From the NCBI RefSeq assembly GCF_947492715.1, contig NZ_CANLNS010000001.1, positions 992,001 through 1,056,000 on the forward strand: a stretch of DNA of 64,000 bases. The letters are read 5' to 3'. Source of the stretch: an uncultured Psychroserpens sp. (GTDB lineage Bacteria; Bacteroidota; Bacteroidia; Flavobacteriales; Flavobacteriaceae). Below are positions 9,223 through 18,158 of this stretch, piece after piece (the stretch's first letter is position 1; each line of letters begins with the position of its first letter). The position numbers were made by a program, and so were the translations under genes. The notes beneath the pieces are model-generated. The model was not told the DNA's origin and made no database searches. It saw only the letters and a program-made list of their open reading frames with translations.

Positions 9223-10914
9223 ATGGAGAATCCTAAATTACTTGATATAAAGAATTTGTCTGTTTCTTTTTTTTCTGAAGGCACAGAGAACAAAATAATT
9301 CACAATATCTCTTATCAATTATATCCAAATGAAATTTTAGGAATTGTAGGAGAGTCTGGTTCTGGAAAATCTGTATCATCCATGGCTATTTTAGGTTTAC
9401 TACCAAAGACCATTTCAAAAATAACTCAAGGTAGTATTGAATTTAATGGTCGTAACTTAACAACCTTAAGCCAGAAGGCACTGCAACACATAAGAGGAAA
9501 AGAGATTGCGATGATCTTTCAAGAACCAATGAGTTCTCTAAACCCTTCTATGACGTGTGGAAAACAAGTTCTTGAAATACTGCTTCAACATACAAGCCTA
9601 TCAAAATCTGAAGCCACAGCAGAAACATTATCGCTTTTTGAAAAAGTAAAGTTACCCTTAGCTAAGCGTGTTTATGGTGCTTATCCTCATGAAATTTCGG
9701 GTGGACAAAAACAGCGCGTTATGATAGCCATGGCTATTGCTTGTAAACCCAAGATCTTAATTGCCGATGAGCCTACAACAGCATTAGATGTTACGGTACA
9801 AAAAGACATTATAACGCTTCTCAAACAACTTCAGAAAGAAGAGCAAATGAGTATTATTTTTATTTCTCACGATTTGTCCTTGGTTTCGGAAATTGCAGAT
9901 CGTATTGCTGTTATGTATAAAGGTGATATTGTAGAACAAGGTACAGTCTCGCAAATTTTTAAATCTCCAAAGGAATTATATACTAAAGCCTTGATTAATT
10001 CGAGGCCCTCTATGGACGACAGGTTAAAACAACTACCAACAATTGATGATTTCATGAATGATTCGCAAAATTCTGAAATTATAACTTCGGAGGAAAGAGC
10101 TCAAAATCATAAAAAGATTTACAGTAGACCTCCTCTTTTGGAAGTTATTAATCTTGAAAAAGAGTTCCTTTCAAAATCAGGTTGGTTTTCAAAACCAAGT
10201 GTATTTAAAGCAGTTAACCAAGTATCTTTTAAGTTATATAAAGGAGAAACGCTAGGCCTAGTTGGTGAATCTGGATGTGGAAAATCTACACTTTCAAATG
10301 CTATTTTACAGTTGAATCCAGCGACAGCTGGATCCATTATCTATAAAGGTAACGACATTACGACGCTTTCAGAGTCGAAGATGCGACAGCTTCGAAAAGA
10401 TATTCAAATTATATTTCAAGATCCTTATGCATCACTAAATCCTAGGCTTACTGTGGGTAATGCTATCATGGAGCCTATGAAAGTTCATGATATTGGAAGC
10501 AATGATAACGATAGAAAAGCTAAGGTTCTAGAATTACTTTTGAAAGTAGGGTTAGATGATAGTTATTTTAATCGCTATCCACATGAATTTTCAGGCGGGC
10601 AACGACAGCGTATTGGTATTGCTAGAGCTATAGCCTTAGAACCTCAGCTCATTATTTGTGACGAGTCTGTTTCTGCACTAGATATTTCTGTTCAGGCGCA
10701 AGTACTAAACTTATTAAATACGTTAAAGCAAAATTATGGGTTCACCTATATTTTTATATCTCATGATTTAGCAGTGGTTAAATACATGTCAGATCAACTA
10801 GTGGTTATGAATAAAGGTGAAATTGAGGAAATGGATGATGCCGATATTATTTATAGCAATCCAAAAAAGGAATACACTAAAAAACTTATTCATGCTATCC
10901 CGAAAGGATTATAG
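9223..10914 (+). CDS. ABC transporter, fused dipeptide/oligopeptide ATP-binding protein (DppD-DppF type)
   Basis: 563 aa made of two complete nucleotide-binding domains. NBD1 has Walker A GESGSGKS (about residue 45), signature SGGQKQRV and Walker B ILIADEPTTALD. NBD2 has Walker A GESGCGKS (about 347), signature SGGQRQRIGIARAI and Walker B LIICDESVSALD. Both NBDs end in the oligopeptide-transporter C-terminal extension that carries the permease-contact region. This is the YejF/GsiA arrangement, which energises uptake of peptides or related solutes at the inner membrane. No permease or solute-binding gene is adjacent, so its partners must be encoded elsewhere, as is common in flavobacteria. The gene is monocistronic, flanked by a divergent protease gene and its own terminator. 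The exact substrate is not predictable. Confidence 0.92.
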   Translation: MENPKLLDIKNLSVSFFSEGTENKIIHNISYQLYPNEILGIVGESGSGKSVSSMAILGLLPKTISKITQGSIEFNGRNLTTLSQKALQHIRGKEIAMIFQEPMSSLNPSMTCGKQVLEILLQHTSLSKSEATAETLSLFEKVKLPLAKRVYGAYPHEISGGQKQRVMIAMAIACKPKILIADEPTTALDVTVQKDIITLLKQLQKEEQMSIIFISHDLSLVSEIADRIAVMYKGDIVEQGTVSQIFKSPKELYTKALINSRPSMDDRLKQLPTIDDFMNDSQNSEIITSEERAQNHKKIYSRPPLLEVINLEKEFLSKSGWFSKPSVFKAVNQVSFKLYKGETLGLVGESGCGKSTLSNAILQLNPATAGSIIYKGNDITTLSESKMRQLRKDIQIIFQDPYASLNPRLTVGNAIMEPMKVHDIGSNDNDRKAKVLELLLKVGLDDSYFNRYPHEFSGGQRQRIGIARAIALEPQLIICDESVSALDISVQAQVLNLLNTLKQNYGFTYIFISHDLAVVKYMSDQLVVMNKGEIEEMDDADIIYSNPKKEYTKKLIHAIPKGL

Positions 10915-10929
10915 CATGAATATTTTTTT
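10886..10929 (+). terminator. Intrinsic terminator overlapping the 3' end of the ABC ATPase gene
   Basis: An 11-bp perfect stem ATTCATGCTAT (10888-10898) / ATAGCATGAAT (10911-10921) is followed by ATTTTTTT. The stem contains the last codons and the TAG stop codon at 10912-10914. Confidence 0.8.
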
Positions 10930-11250
10930 AGTTAGGGTTAAGATGTTTTTGAGCAATCTTAGAGTGTTTTGAAAACCAGCTGTAAACTTGTTTTCAGTAG
11001 GTGTAGGTTTTGGTAGATTTGGGGCAAAAAAGTTCATTCAGTTAAAATTTATGATAGATTTGGGGCAAATCATAAATATTGGTTAATTGTAAATTTGGTT
11101 GTTTCGATTTGGTTTTGCTAATATGAAACTTATTTTCAATTAATCAGTTAAAACACATAAAAAATCGATGAAATGCATTGTTTTTTAACATTTACAAAGT
11201 GATAAGCAGAAAAATCTTACATTTTTTAAAGCAAATATTTCTTATGAAAA
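10930..11250. other. Gene-free stretch between the ABC ATPase and the CoA-transferase terminator
   Basis: No open frame longer than about a dozen codons is convincing on either strand. The stretch is AT-rich and holds only a duplicated 15-bp element (11014-11028 and 11055-11069). I see no promoter for a flanking gene. Confidence 0.5.
11014..11071 (+). repeat. Direct repeat TAGATTTGGGGCAAA, two copies 41 bp apart
   Basis: The copies lie at 11014-11028 and 11055-11069. The second extends to an inverted repeat GATTTG-GGG-CAAATC (11057-11071). Function unknown; it could be a protein-binding site or the remnant of a small duplication. Confidence 0.5.
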
Positions 11251-11251
11251 C

Positions 11252-11286
11252 AAAAAAGCCACTTACATAAGTGGCTTAAATTTTTT
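11252..11286 (-). terminator. Intrinsic terminator of the scoAB operon
   Basis: AAGCCACTT / AAGTGGCTT stem with a 4-nt loop. On the minus strand it is followed by TTTTTTG, placing it just downstream of the scoB stop at 11301. Confidence 0.8.
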
Positions 11287-11300
11287 AGTAATTGCTAATT

Positions 11301-11954
11301 TTATAATATCATCTCAGGAATATCGCCATCAATAATTAAAGTGCCTTCGGTGGCGCTTTCAATATCTTCAACAGATACACCTGGAGCACGCTCTAAAAGT
11401 TTAAACCCCTCATTTGTTACTTCCATAACAGCAAGATTAGTTACCACTTTCTTAACACAACCAACTCCCGTTAATGGCAATGAGCAACGCTTCAATAGTT
11501 TTGACGCACCTGCTCTATTGGTATGCATCATGGCAACAATAATATTTTCGGCACTTGCAACTAAATCCATTGCGCCTCCCATACCTTTTACCATCTTCCC
11601 TGGGATTTTCCAATTAGCAATATCTCCATTTTCAGCTACTTCCATAGCTCCTAAAATGGTTAAATCTACATGCTGCCCTCTTATCATTGAAAAACTCGTA
11701 GCTGAATCGAAAAAACTAGCTCCAGGTAATGTTGTAATTGTTTGCTTTCCTGCATTAATAATATCGGCATCTTCCTCTCCTTCAAAAGGAAAAGGTCCCA
11801 TTCCTAGTACGCCGTTTTCACTTTGAAACTCTACTTCTATATCATCGCGAACATAATTGGCTACCAATGTTGGGATGCCTATACCAAGATTAACGTAGTA
11901 TCCATCCTGAACTTCTTTGGCAATGCGTTTTGCGATTCCGTTTTTATCTAACAT
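11301..11954 (-). CDS. scoB: 3-oxoacid CoA-transferase subunit B
   Basis: 217 aa, the usual length of the beta subunit of family I CoA-transferases (ScoB/AtoD-AtoA type). The N-terminal GLGIGIPTLV motif and SENGVLGMG are present; Glu46 in SENG is the residue that forms the glutamyl-CoA intermediate in this family. With subunit A it moves CoA from succinyl-CoA (or acetyl-CoA) to acetoacetate in the cytoplasm, allowing ketone-body or fatty-acid-derived acetoacetate to be used. It starts 2 nt after the scoA stop codon, so translation is probably coupled, and the pair ends at an intrinsic terminator. Confidence 0.93.
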   Translation of the reverse strand: MLDKNGIAKRIAKEVQDGYYVNLGIGIPTLVANYVRDDIEVEFQSENGVLGMGPFPFEGEEDADIINAGKQTITTLPGASFFDSATSFSMIRGQHVDLTILGAMEVAENGDIANWKIPGKMVKGMGGAMDLVASAENIIVAMMHTNRAGASKLLKRCSLPLTGVGCVKKVVTNLAVMEVTNEGFKLLERAPGVSVEDIESATEGTLIIDGDIPEMIL

Positions 11955-11956
11955 AA

Positions 11957-12658
11957 TTAATCTCTTTGTCTAACAGTTCTTTGTTCAATTCGTTTTTCAT
12001 AACGTGCTCCTTGAAAGATACGTTTTACAAATATGCCTGGAATATGTATTTGGTTTGGATCTAAAGTTCCAACAGGAACAAGTTCCTCAACCTCAGCTAC
12101 AGTAATTTTTGCAGCACCACACATATTTGGATTAAAATTTCTGGCAGTTCCTTTAAAAATAAGGTTACCTGCTTCGTCACCTTTCCAAGCTTTTACAAAA
12201 GCAAAATCGGCTTTAAATGCATACTCTAAAACATACATTTTACCATCAAATTCTCTGGTTTCTTTTCCATCGGCAACTTCCGTTCCATAACCAGCAGGTG
12301 TATATACTGCTGGAAAGCCTGCTTGTGCAGCTCTACAACGCTCGGCTAACGTTCCTTGAGGAATTAACTCTACTTCCAATTCACCAGACAACATTTGTCT
12401 TTCAAACTCATCATTTTCTCCTACATACGAAGAGGTCATTTTATCTATTTGCTTTCCTTGTAACAATAATCCCAGTCCAAAATCATCAACACCAGCATTA
12501 TTAGAGATACATTTAAGTCCTTTAACGCCTAAACGCACCAATTCTGCAATAGAATTTTCTGGTATTCCTGATAGCCCAAAACCACCAAACATAAAGGTCA
12601 TATTATCTGAAACACCTTGTAATGCTTCTTGAACATTAGCTACTTTTTTACTAATCAT
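11957..12658 (-). CDS. scoA: 3-oxoacid CoA-transferase subunit A
   Basis: 233 aa alpha subunit of a family I CoA-transferase. It carries the family signature [14 protein letters not shown] near residue 30 and the downstream [16 protein letters not shown] and [16 protein letters not shown] segments. It forms a heteromer with the product of the next gene (scoB) and provides the CoA-binding half of the enzyme. The gene is first in a two-gene operon. A candidate promoter lies in the loop and tail of the preceding terminator (12679-12708). Confidence 0.93.
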   Translation of the reverse strand: MISKKVANVQEALQGVSDNMTFMFGGFGLSGIPENSIAELVRLGVKGLKCISNNAGVDDFGLGLLLQGKQIDKMTSSYVGENDEFERQMLSGELEVELIPQGTLAERCRAAQAGFPAVYTPAGYGTEVADGKETREFDGKMYVLEYAFKADFAFVKAWKGDEAGNLIFKGTARNFNPNMCGAAKITVAEVEELVPVGTLDPNQIHIPGIFVKRIFQGARYEKRIEQRTVRQRD

Positions 12659-12678
12659 TTGTCTTTAATTTAGCATTG

Positions 12679-12708
12679 GAAAATTACAAAATAAAAAAGC
12701 CATTCAAA
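12679..12708 (-). promoter_or_regulatory. Candidate scoAB promoter overlapping the upstream terminator
   Basis: On the minus strand TTTG (12708-12705) and TAATTTTC (12686-12679, 7 of 8 to TAnnTTTG) are separated by 18 nt, about 20 nt upstream of the scoA ATG. The -33 box sits in the terminator hairpin of the PBP gene. Confidence 0.4.
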
Positions 12709-12722
12709 AATGAATGGCTTGT
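12692..12722 (-). terminator. Intrinsic terminator of the ricT-gldH-PBP1A operon
   Basis: AAGCCATTCA / TGAATGGCTT stem. On the minus strand it is followed by TTTTTTAT. Confidence 0.85.
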
Positions 12723-12744
12723 GATTTTATAATAAAATTGTGCT

Positions 12745-15102
12745 TTAAAAATCGAGCACATCTTCCAATTCGTCTGATGGGTCTTTCCCTTCACCATCAT
12801 TGCCTTTCCATTTGCTACAATCTACTTCTATTGAAAGGTCTGCTGGCTTTTCAAAACTCTCTTTAGAAATGCCTAGGTCTTTATCTGCGTAGCACGCCTT
12901 CATGTATAATCCCCAAATTGGAAGTGCCATTGAAGCCCCTTGACCATAAGCAATGGTCTTAAAATGTGCTGCTCTATCTTCGGCACCAACCCAAACACCT
13001 GTAACTAAATTTGGAACCATTCCCATAAACCAACCGTCACTTTGGTTCTGAGTTGTTCCTGTTTTACCTGCTATTGGATTAGTAAGCTCGTAAGGATATC
13101 CCGTAATTATTTCTTTATATAATGTTTGATTTGCTCTCCAGCTACCTCTTAATCTGCTTCCAGAACCAGACTGTACAACCCCTTCCATTAAGTTTACCGT
13201 TGTATATGCCACTTCTGCACTTAAGACGTCTTTAGTTTCTGGGGTAAATTGATACAATATTGTGCCATTTTTATCTTCTATACGCGTTACCATAACTGGT
13301 TTGTTATAAACTCCTTTATTAGCAAAAGTAGAGTAAGCAGCTACCATTTCATAGACGCTAATATCTGGTGTCCCCAAGGCAATAGCTGGCACAGGAGGGA
13401 TATCTGAATCTACGCCTAAATTTCGAGCCATATCAATCACAGGTTCTGGTCCAACTTTATCCATCAAGCGTGCTGTTGCTGTATTAACAGAATTGGCCAA
13501 AGCATCTTTTAGAGACAAGAAACCGTCATAGCGTCCATCTGAGTTTTTCGCAGTCCAAGGCTCTGGGTTTCCATATTTATTAGCTTCAATAGTAATCTGT
13601 TGTCTTGGAATTGTATCGCAAGGCGATAAATGTAACTGATCTATGGCTGTAGCATATACAAATGGTTTAAACGTAGATCCCACTTGCCGTTTACCTTGTT
13701 TCACATGATCATACTGAAAATGTCTATAATTCATTCCTCCAACCCATGCTTTAACATGTCCTGTTTGTGGATCCATAGACATCATTCCTGGTTGCAAGAA
13801 TGACTTATAATAACGCATAGAATCGATAGGTTTCATAACGGTATCTATTTCACTAGGCTTGCCGTCTTTCCATGCAAATATGCTCATTTGAGCAGGCTTA
13901 TAAAACGAATCTCTGATCTCCTTTTCCGATTTACCATTTGCCTTCATAACACGCCAACGTTCTGACCTTGACATGCTTCGGTTCATTAAATCTTCTATCT
14001 CGTCTTTATCCAATTCTAAAAAAGGCGCTGTTTTATTTCGATCAGGTGTGTTTTGATTATCAAATTCGGCCTGAAGTCTAGGCATATGAAGAGCTACAGC
14101 ATCTTCGGCATACTTTTGCATTCGCGAATCAATAGTTGTGAAAATCTTGAGTCCGTCATTATACAAATTATACTTTGAGCCATCTGGCTTTGGATTGTTT
14201 TTTATCCATTCTTTCATAAACTTATCTAAATAAGCTCTAAAATAAGTTGCTGTTCCTTCACGATGCGTTTCCGGCGAAAAATTTAAGTCTAATTCTCTAG
14301 CCTGTAAGCTATCTTTTAAGGCTTCGGAAATGTACTCGTACTTATACATTTGAGCTAGAACAACATTACGTCTATTCTTTACTCCAACAGGATTACGCGA
14401 TGGTATTGGATTGTATAAAGATGAGTTTTTAAACATTCCTACCAGCATTGCCGATTCTTTTAAGTCGAGGTCTTTAGGCTCTTTTCCAAAGTAAATCCGA
14501 GAAGCGCTTCTAATACCATCTGCATTATTTCCAAAGTCATAAATATTAAAATACATCGCTATAATTTCTTCTTTGGTGTACTGGCGTTCTAAACGAATGG
14601 CAATTACCCACTCTCTAACTTTTTGAAAGATTCTTTGAAATTTGTTAGATGAAACTTGTTTTGTAAAAAGTTGTTTTGCCAATTGTTGAGACACAGTACT
14701 AGCTCCTCCTCCTCTTCCTAATTTTGATATTGCTCTTAGCGTTCCTCGAACATCAATTCCGGCGTGATCATAATATCTAATATCTTCTGTAGCGACTAAA
14801 GCATCAACCAAATTTTTAGGTAATTCATCATAATCTACAGGAGTTCTATTATCATCTAAATAGAATTTTCCCAAAGTCTTATTATCTGATGAAATAATTT
14901 CAGTTGCTAAAAATGTTTTAGGGTTCTCAAGAATGGTATGGTCTGGCATATCGCCTAAAAGTCCCCATGATGCTAGTAAAAACATGGAAAAAAAAGCGAT
15001 AACACCTCCAGTAAAAATCATCCAAAATCGTCGAACATATTTTGAAAAATCTTGAGTTGAATTATTTGTAGATTTCTTTTTTGCTGTCGTTTTCTTTGCC
15101 AT
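12745..15102 (-). CDS. Penicillin-binding protein 1A (bifunctional peptidoglycan glycosyltransferase/transpeptidase)
   Basis: The ATG at 15102 is preferred over a TTG two codons upstream, giving 785 aa. A short Lys-rich cytoplasmic tail and one membrane anchor (about 28-50) precede a GT51 glycosyltransferase domain with ATEDIRYYDHAGID (catalytic Glu about residue 95) and GGGASTVSQQLAKQLF. The transpeptidase domain contains GSTFKPF (active Ser about 476, SxxK), SVNTATA (SxN) and KTGTT (KTG). It polymerises and cross-links peptidoglycan in the periplasm. It follows gldH by 2 nt after the stop, in a ricT-gldH-pbp order conserved in Flavobacteriia, and ends with an acidic tail (DGEGKDPSDELEDVLDF). 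Confidence 0.92.
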   Translation of the reverse strand: MAKKTTAKKKSTNNSTQDFSKYVRRFWMIFTGGVIAFFSMFLLASWGLLGDMPDHTILENPKTFLATEIISSDNKTLGKFYLDDNRTPVDYDELPKNLVDALVATEDIRYYDHAGIDVRGTLRAISKLGRGGGASTVSQQLAKQLFTKQVSSNKFQRIFQKVREWVIAIRLERQYTKEEIIAMYFNIYDFGNNADGIRSASRIYFGKEPKDLDLKESAMLVGMFKNSSLYNPIPSRNPVGVKNRRNVVLAQMYKYEYISEALKDSLQARELDLNFSPETHREGTATYFRAYLDKFMKEWIKNNPKPDGSKYNLYNDGLKIFTTIDSRMQKYAEDAVALHMPRLQAEFDNQNTPDRNKTAPFLELDKDEIEDLMNRSMSRSERWRVMKANGKSEKEIRDSFYKPAQMSIFAWKDGKPSEIDTVMKPIDSMRYYKSFLQPGMMSMDPQTGHVKAWVGGMNYRHFQYDHVKQGKRQVGSTFKPFVYATAIDQLHLSPCDTIPRQQITIEANKYGNPEPWTAKNSDGRYDGFLSLKDALANSVNTATARLMDKVGPEPVIDMARNLGVDSDIPPVPAIALGTPDISVYEMVAAYSTFANKGVYNKPVMVTRIEDKNGTILYQFTPETKDVLSAEVAYTTVNLMEGVVQSGSGSRLRGSWRANQTLYKEIITGYPYELTNPIAGKTGTTQNQSDGWFMGMVPNLVTGVWVGAEDRAAHFKTIAYGQGASMALPIWGLYMKACYADKDLGISKESFEKPADLSIEVDCSKWKGNDGEGKDPSDELEDVLDF

Positions 15103-15104
15103 AA

Positions 15105-15608
15105 TCAAGGTGTTTGCGCATGCTCTATTCTAAAACCAACATCTGTGATGCCTTCCAATTTATCAATACCATCAACACTACCATTTTGTCTCATGGCTTG
15201 TTGTATATTGATTGTATACTCTCCTTGTTCATTAAAAACAAAAGGAGTTTTATGTCCTTTGTACCACAATTTATTTTCTTTTACGTCTGTAAATCCCGTA
15301 CCTAAAAAGGTGCCATCTGGATTTGTCATTGCGTATTCTAATGTATCGACTAAGGTCTTTCCATTAGGATAGTTAAGTTCTACAATCAGAAATAAATTGC
15401 TGTATTTAAAATCTTCTGTATTTCTTAGGTTAACAAATAAGTTGTAATTACTAGTAGAATCTGGCGGAGTTACTTTGAACTCAATAACATTATTCTTATC
15501 CCATTGGTCTGGAACAGATTTGTACTCATCAAACACTCTATTAGCGTCACAAGACACTGTAATAATTACAATGAGTAAACCAATGAACCAATACTTATTT
15601 TTTTGCAT
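15105..15608 (-). CDS. gldH: Gliding motility lipoprotein GldH
   Basis: The open frame extends to 15686, but the ATG at 15608 begins a typical lipoprotein signal (Lys-rich n-region, hydrophobic core, lipobox TVSC with Cys20), giving 167 aa, the usual GldH size. The mature start CDANRVFDEYKSVPDQW and the internal NLRNTEDFKYSNLF match GldH. In Flavobacterium johnsoniae GldH is an outer-membrane-associated lipoprotein needed for gliding and linked to T9SS function. Its start overlaps the end of ricT by 14 nt and the PBP gene begins 2 nt after its stop, so the three genes are translationally coupled. Cargo proteins with T9SS sorting domains lie at the left of the window. Confidence 0.9.
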   Translation of the reverse strand: MQKNKYWFIGLLIVIITVSCDANRVFDEYKSVPDQWDKNNVIEFKVTPPDSTSNYNLFVNLRNTEDFKYSNLFLIVELNYPNGKTLVDTLEYAMTNPDGTFLGTGFTDVKENKLWYKGHKTPFVFNEQGEYTINIQQAMRQNGSVDGIDKLEGITDVGFRIEHAQTP

Positions 15609-16770
15609 TGTTATTTTTCGATTTATTACGACGTCTTTGCTTCCCTTTATTATTTCTACGTTTGTTTTTACGTTTTGGATTATCAAAACGCGTTAAACTA
15701 TCTTGACCAACAACGTTTTCAAACTCTGTTTTAGTATTTTCAATAAGTTCAGAAGCGTATTCTTCTAGGCTCGCCACTTTTTCTTTACGCTTGTTCTTCT
15801 CAATTATTTCATTCGCTTGTTCTGTAGTTAATTTATGCCAATTCATCCATTCTCCTTCATAGGCATACCACATATGACCTTTAAAGATGTCTGTTTTTTG
15901 ACAAACTGCTTTACCTTTTTCGGTATATAATCGTGTTTCGGTTTTTGGGAAAGCCTTCAGAGCATCTAAATAAGCATCGAGTTCATAATTTAAGCAGCAC
16001 TTCAGTTTCCCACATTGTCCAGCTAGTTTAAGCGGGTTTAAAGAAAGTTGTTGGTATCGCGCTGCAGATGTACTTACAGATCTAAAATCGGTAAGCCAAG
16101 TAGAACAACATAATTCTCTACCACAAGAACCAATACCTCCAAGTCTTGCGGCTTCTTGGCGAAAACCTACTTGTTTCATCTCAATACGCGTTCTAAATTC
16201 ACGCGCAAATACTTTAATTAATTCTCTAAAATCTACTCGCTCTTCGGCTGTATAATAAAATGTTGCCTTGCTAGCATCTCCTTGATATTCAATATCGGAG
16301 ATTTTCATTTGAAGTTTTAAATCAATAGCAAATTGCCTTGCCTTGACTTTCATTGGTTCTTCTTTATCTCTTGCAGAAGACCAAATATCAATATCTTTCT
16401 GACTTGCCTTACGGTAAATTTTTAAGACATTTTCTTCGTCATCAATATTGATTTTTTTACGTTTCATTTGAACTCTTACCAATTCTCCTGTAAGAGTCAC
16501 CATCCCGATATCATGACCAGATTTGGCTTGCGTAGCTACAATATCTCCAATACTAAGTGTGAGGTTTTCTGTGTTTTTATAGTATTGTTTACGTCCATTT
16601 TTAAAACGCACTTCTATACCCTTAAAAGGCTCTTGTCCTTGTGGTAATGACATATTGGCCAACCAATCAAAAACAGTTAGTTTGTTGCAGCTATCTGTAC
16701 CGCAAGTTCCATTGTTTTTACATCCTTTTGGTTGTCCGTCTTTTCCAGTTGAGCAACTGTTACAACTCAT
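15595..16770 (-). CDS. ricT: PSP1-domain protein, RicT/YaaT family
   Basis: 391 aa. A Cys-rich N-terminus (CNSC...GCKNNGTCGTDSC) is followed by the PSP1 core and the conserved clusters GSCGRELCCSTWL and CGKLKCCLNYELDAY, which in RicT of Bacillus contribute Fe-S ligands. The C-terminal 25 residues are a run of Lys/Arg/Asn, suggesting RNA binding. In Bacillus the Y-complex RicT/RicF/RicA affects RNase Y-dependent RNA processing; in Bacteroidota the partner proteins are not obvious and the role is unproven. It is the first gene of the ricT-gldH-pbp1A operon. Confidence 0.88.
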   Translation of the reverse strand: MSCNSCSTGKDGQPKGCKNNGTCGTDSCNKLTVFDWLANMSLPQGQEPFKGIEVRFKNGRKQYYKNTENLTLSIGDIVATQAKSGHDIGMVTLTGELVRVQMKRKKINIDDEENVLKIYRKASQKDIDIWSSARDKEEPMKVKARQFAIDLKLQMKISDIEYQGDASKATFYYTAEERVDFRELIKVFAREFRTRIEMKQVGFRQEAARLGGIGSCGRELCCSTWLTDFRSVSTSAARYQQLSLNPLKLAGQCGKLKCCLNYELDAYLDALKAFPKTETRLYTEKGKAVCQKTDIFKGHMWYAYEGEWMNWHKLTTEQANEIIEKNKRKEKVASLEEYASELIENTKTEFENVVGQDSLTRFDNPKRKNKRRNNKGKQRRRNKSKNNNAKK

Positions 16771-16922
16771 GAAATTTTATATATAATTCGGCAACTCAAA
16801 TAGTTGTCGAATGACAATTAGTATTTATTTTGAAATGTAAAGATACTATTATTTATTAAGTAAAATAAATGCATATCTAGCTGCTACTTTTATAAAATCA
16901 GAAGGATACTTAGGTCTATTAA

Positions 16923-17987
16923 TTATTTCGAAAATGAATCGAAAATATTTCTCAAATCCTTTTTATAAGGCAGGTGATCTGCTCTACCTTTTTTAAATAT
17001 GTCATTGCTATTTCCTTGCCCCTTTCTTAGCGCTTTTTGTTCATCATAAGGAAGTCTATTTACTTCCATACATGCGGTCGAACAGCAATTCTCCATGTGC
17101 TCTTTGCAAGATGCGCATTGAATAAATAAAAGATGACAAGCTTCATTAGCACAATTCGTATGCATATCTGCAGGTTGGCCGCACTGATGACAATTGGCAA
17201 TAACGTCTTCACTTATGCGTTCAGATCGTCTTTGATCGAAAACAAAATTCTTACCTAAAAACTTATTCTCTAAGTCATTGGCTTCAACCTGCCTCACGTA
17301 GTTAATAATTCCGCCTTCCAGCTGGAATACATTTTTAAATCCTTTATGTTTATAGTATGCACTCGCTTTCTCACAACGAATCCCTCCAGTGCAATACATC
17401 ACTAAATTCTTGTCTTCTTTATGTTCCTTTAAGTCTTCTTCTATTAAATCTAACGACTCTCTAAACGTATCAACATCTGGAGTAATAGCGTTCTTAAAAT
17501 GCCCTATTTCACTTTCATAGTGGTTGCGCATATCTACCAAAACAGTATTGGGATCTTCAATAAGATTGTTGAATTGTTCGGCACCTACATGAACCCCTTT
17601 ATTTGTCACATCAAACGTATCGTCGTTCAATCCGTCTGCCACTATTTTTTTACGCACTTTAACTTTCAGTTTTAAAAATGCAAAATTATCATGCTCAACA
17701 GCAATGTTTAATCTTACATTTTCTAAAAATGTAATAGTATCTAAGTGATTTTTAAATGTTTCAAAGTTTTCTGCTGGAACAGAAAGTTGGGCATTAATTC
17801 CTTCATGAGCCACGTATATTCTACCTAGGACATCTTGTTCGTCCCACGCTAAAAACAAATGATTTCTGAAAATTTCGGTATTGCCAATTTTGGCGTACTT
17901 GTAGAAAGAGATTGTTAAGCGTTCTTTTCCCGCTTTTTCAATAAGTTCGGCTCTTTCCTTAGCACTTAAGTTATTGTACAGTTGCAT
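16923..17987 (-). CDS. trhO: tRNA uridine(34) hydroxylase TrhO (rhodanese family, YceA)
   Basis: 354 aa. An N-terminal UPF0176/YceA domain (INAQLSVP near residue 65) is followed by a rhodanese domain with the active-site loop YCTGGIRCEKAS (Cys199) and a C-terminal Cys-rich region with CHQCGQPADMHTNC and CASCKEHMENCC, a likely zinc-binding extension found in many family members. TrhO makes 5-hydroxyuridine at position 34 of some tRNAs using oxygen and prephenate-independent chemistry. The gene is monocistronic with a strong promoter at 18028-18057. Confidence 0.93.
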   Translation of the reverse strand: MQLYNNLSAKERAELIEKAGKERLTISFYKYAKIGNTEIFRNHLFLAWDEQDVLGRIYVAHEGINAQLSVPAENFETFKNHLDTITFLENVRLNIAVEHDNFAFLKLKVKVRKKIVADGLNDDTFDVTNKGVHVGAEQFNNLIEDPNTVLVDMRNHYESEIGHFKNAITPDVDTFRESLDLIEEDLKEHKEDKNLVMYCTGGIRCEKASAYYKHKGFKNVFQLEGGIINYVRQVEANDLENKFLGKNFVFDQRRSERISEDVIANCHQCGQPADMHTNCANEACHLLFIQCASCKEHMENCCSTACMEVNRLPYDEQKALRKGQGNSNDIFKKGRADHLPYKKDLRNIFDSFSK

Positions 17988-18027
17988 GCTATACTAATTT
18001 TAAGGTTAAAAAGATTATTTTAAAATG

Positions 18028-18057
18028 CAAAGATATTCTTTTTCAAAGAATATCAAA
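18028..18057 (-). promoter_or_regulatory. trhO promoter, Bacteroidota sigma-A type
   Basis: On the minus strand TTTG (18057-18054), an 18-nt spacer and TATCTTTG (18035-18028) match the consensus TTTG/TAnnTTTG perfectly. The predicted start is about 35 nt upstream of the ATG at 17987. Confidence 0.75.
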
Positions 18058-18065
18058 TGCTTGTA

Positions 18066-18104
18066 ATAAAAAAGCCCTTTAGACTTTCTAAAGGGCTTTT
18101 TTGA
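18066..18104 (-). terminator. Strong intrinsic terminator downstream of the 41-aa gene
   Basis: AAAAAAGCCCTTTAGA / TCTAAAGGGCTTTTTT is a long GC-cored stem with U-tracts on both strands. It lies between two divergent annotated genes (trhO and recA), so the transcript it ends must start in between, consistent with the small gene at 18157-18282. Confidence 0.85.
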
Positions 18105-18109
18105 GGACT

Positions 18110-18158
18110 AACTCGTTATTAATATTTTAAAATGTTCATCTTAAAACTAATACGAGTT
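18110..18158 (-). repeat. Long imperfect inverted repeat after the 41-aa gene
   Basis: On the minus strand AACTCGTATTAGTTTTAAGA pairs with a 3' arm ending TATTAATAACGAGTT (about 22 bp with small bulges, almost no loop). It begins at the stop codon of the small gene and precedes the terminator. Confidence 0.65.

Noticed and set aside
11341-11826. 161-codon open frame opposite scoB
   Set aside because: Shadow of scoB, which has full family motifs; the antisense protein is Ser/Pro/Ala-rich with no recognisable domain.
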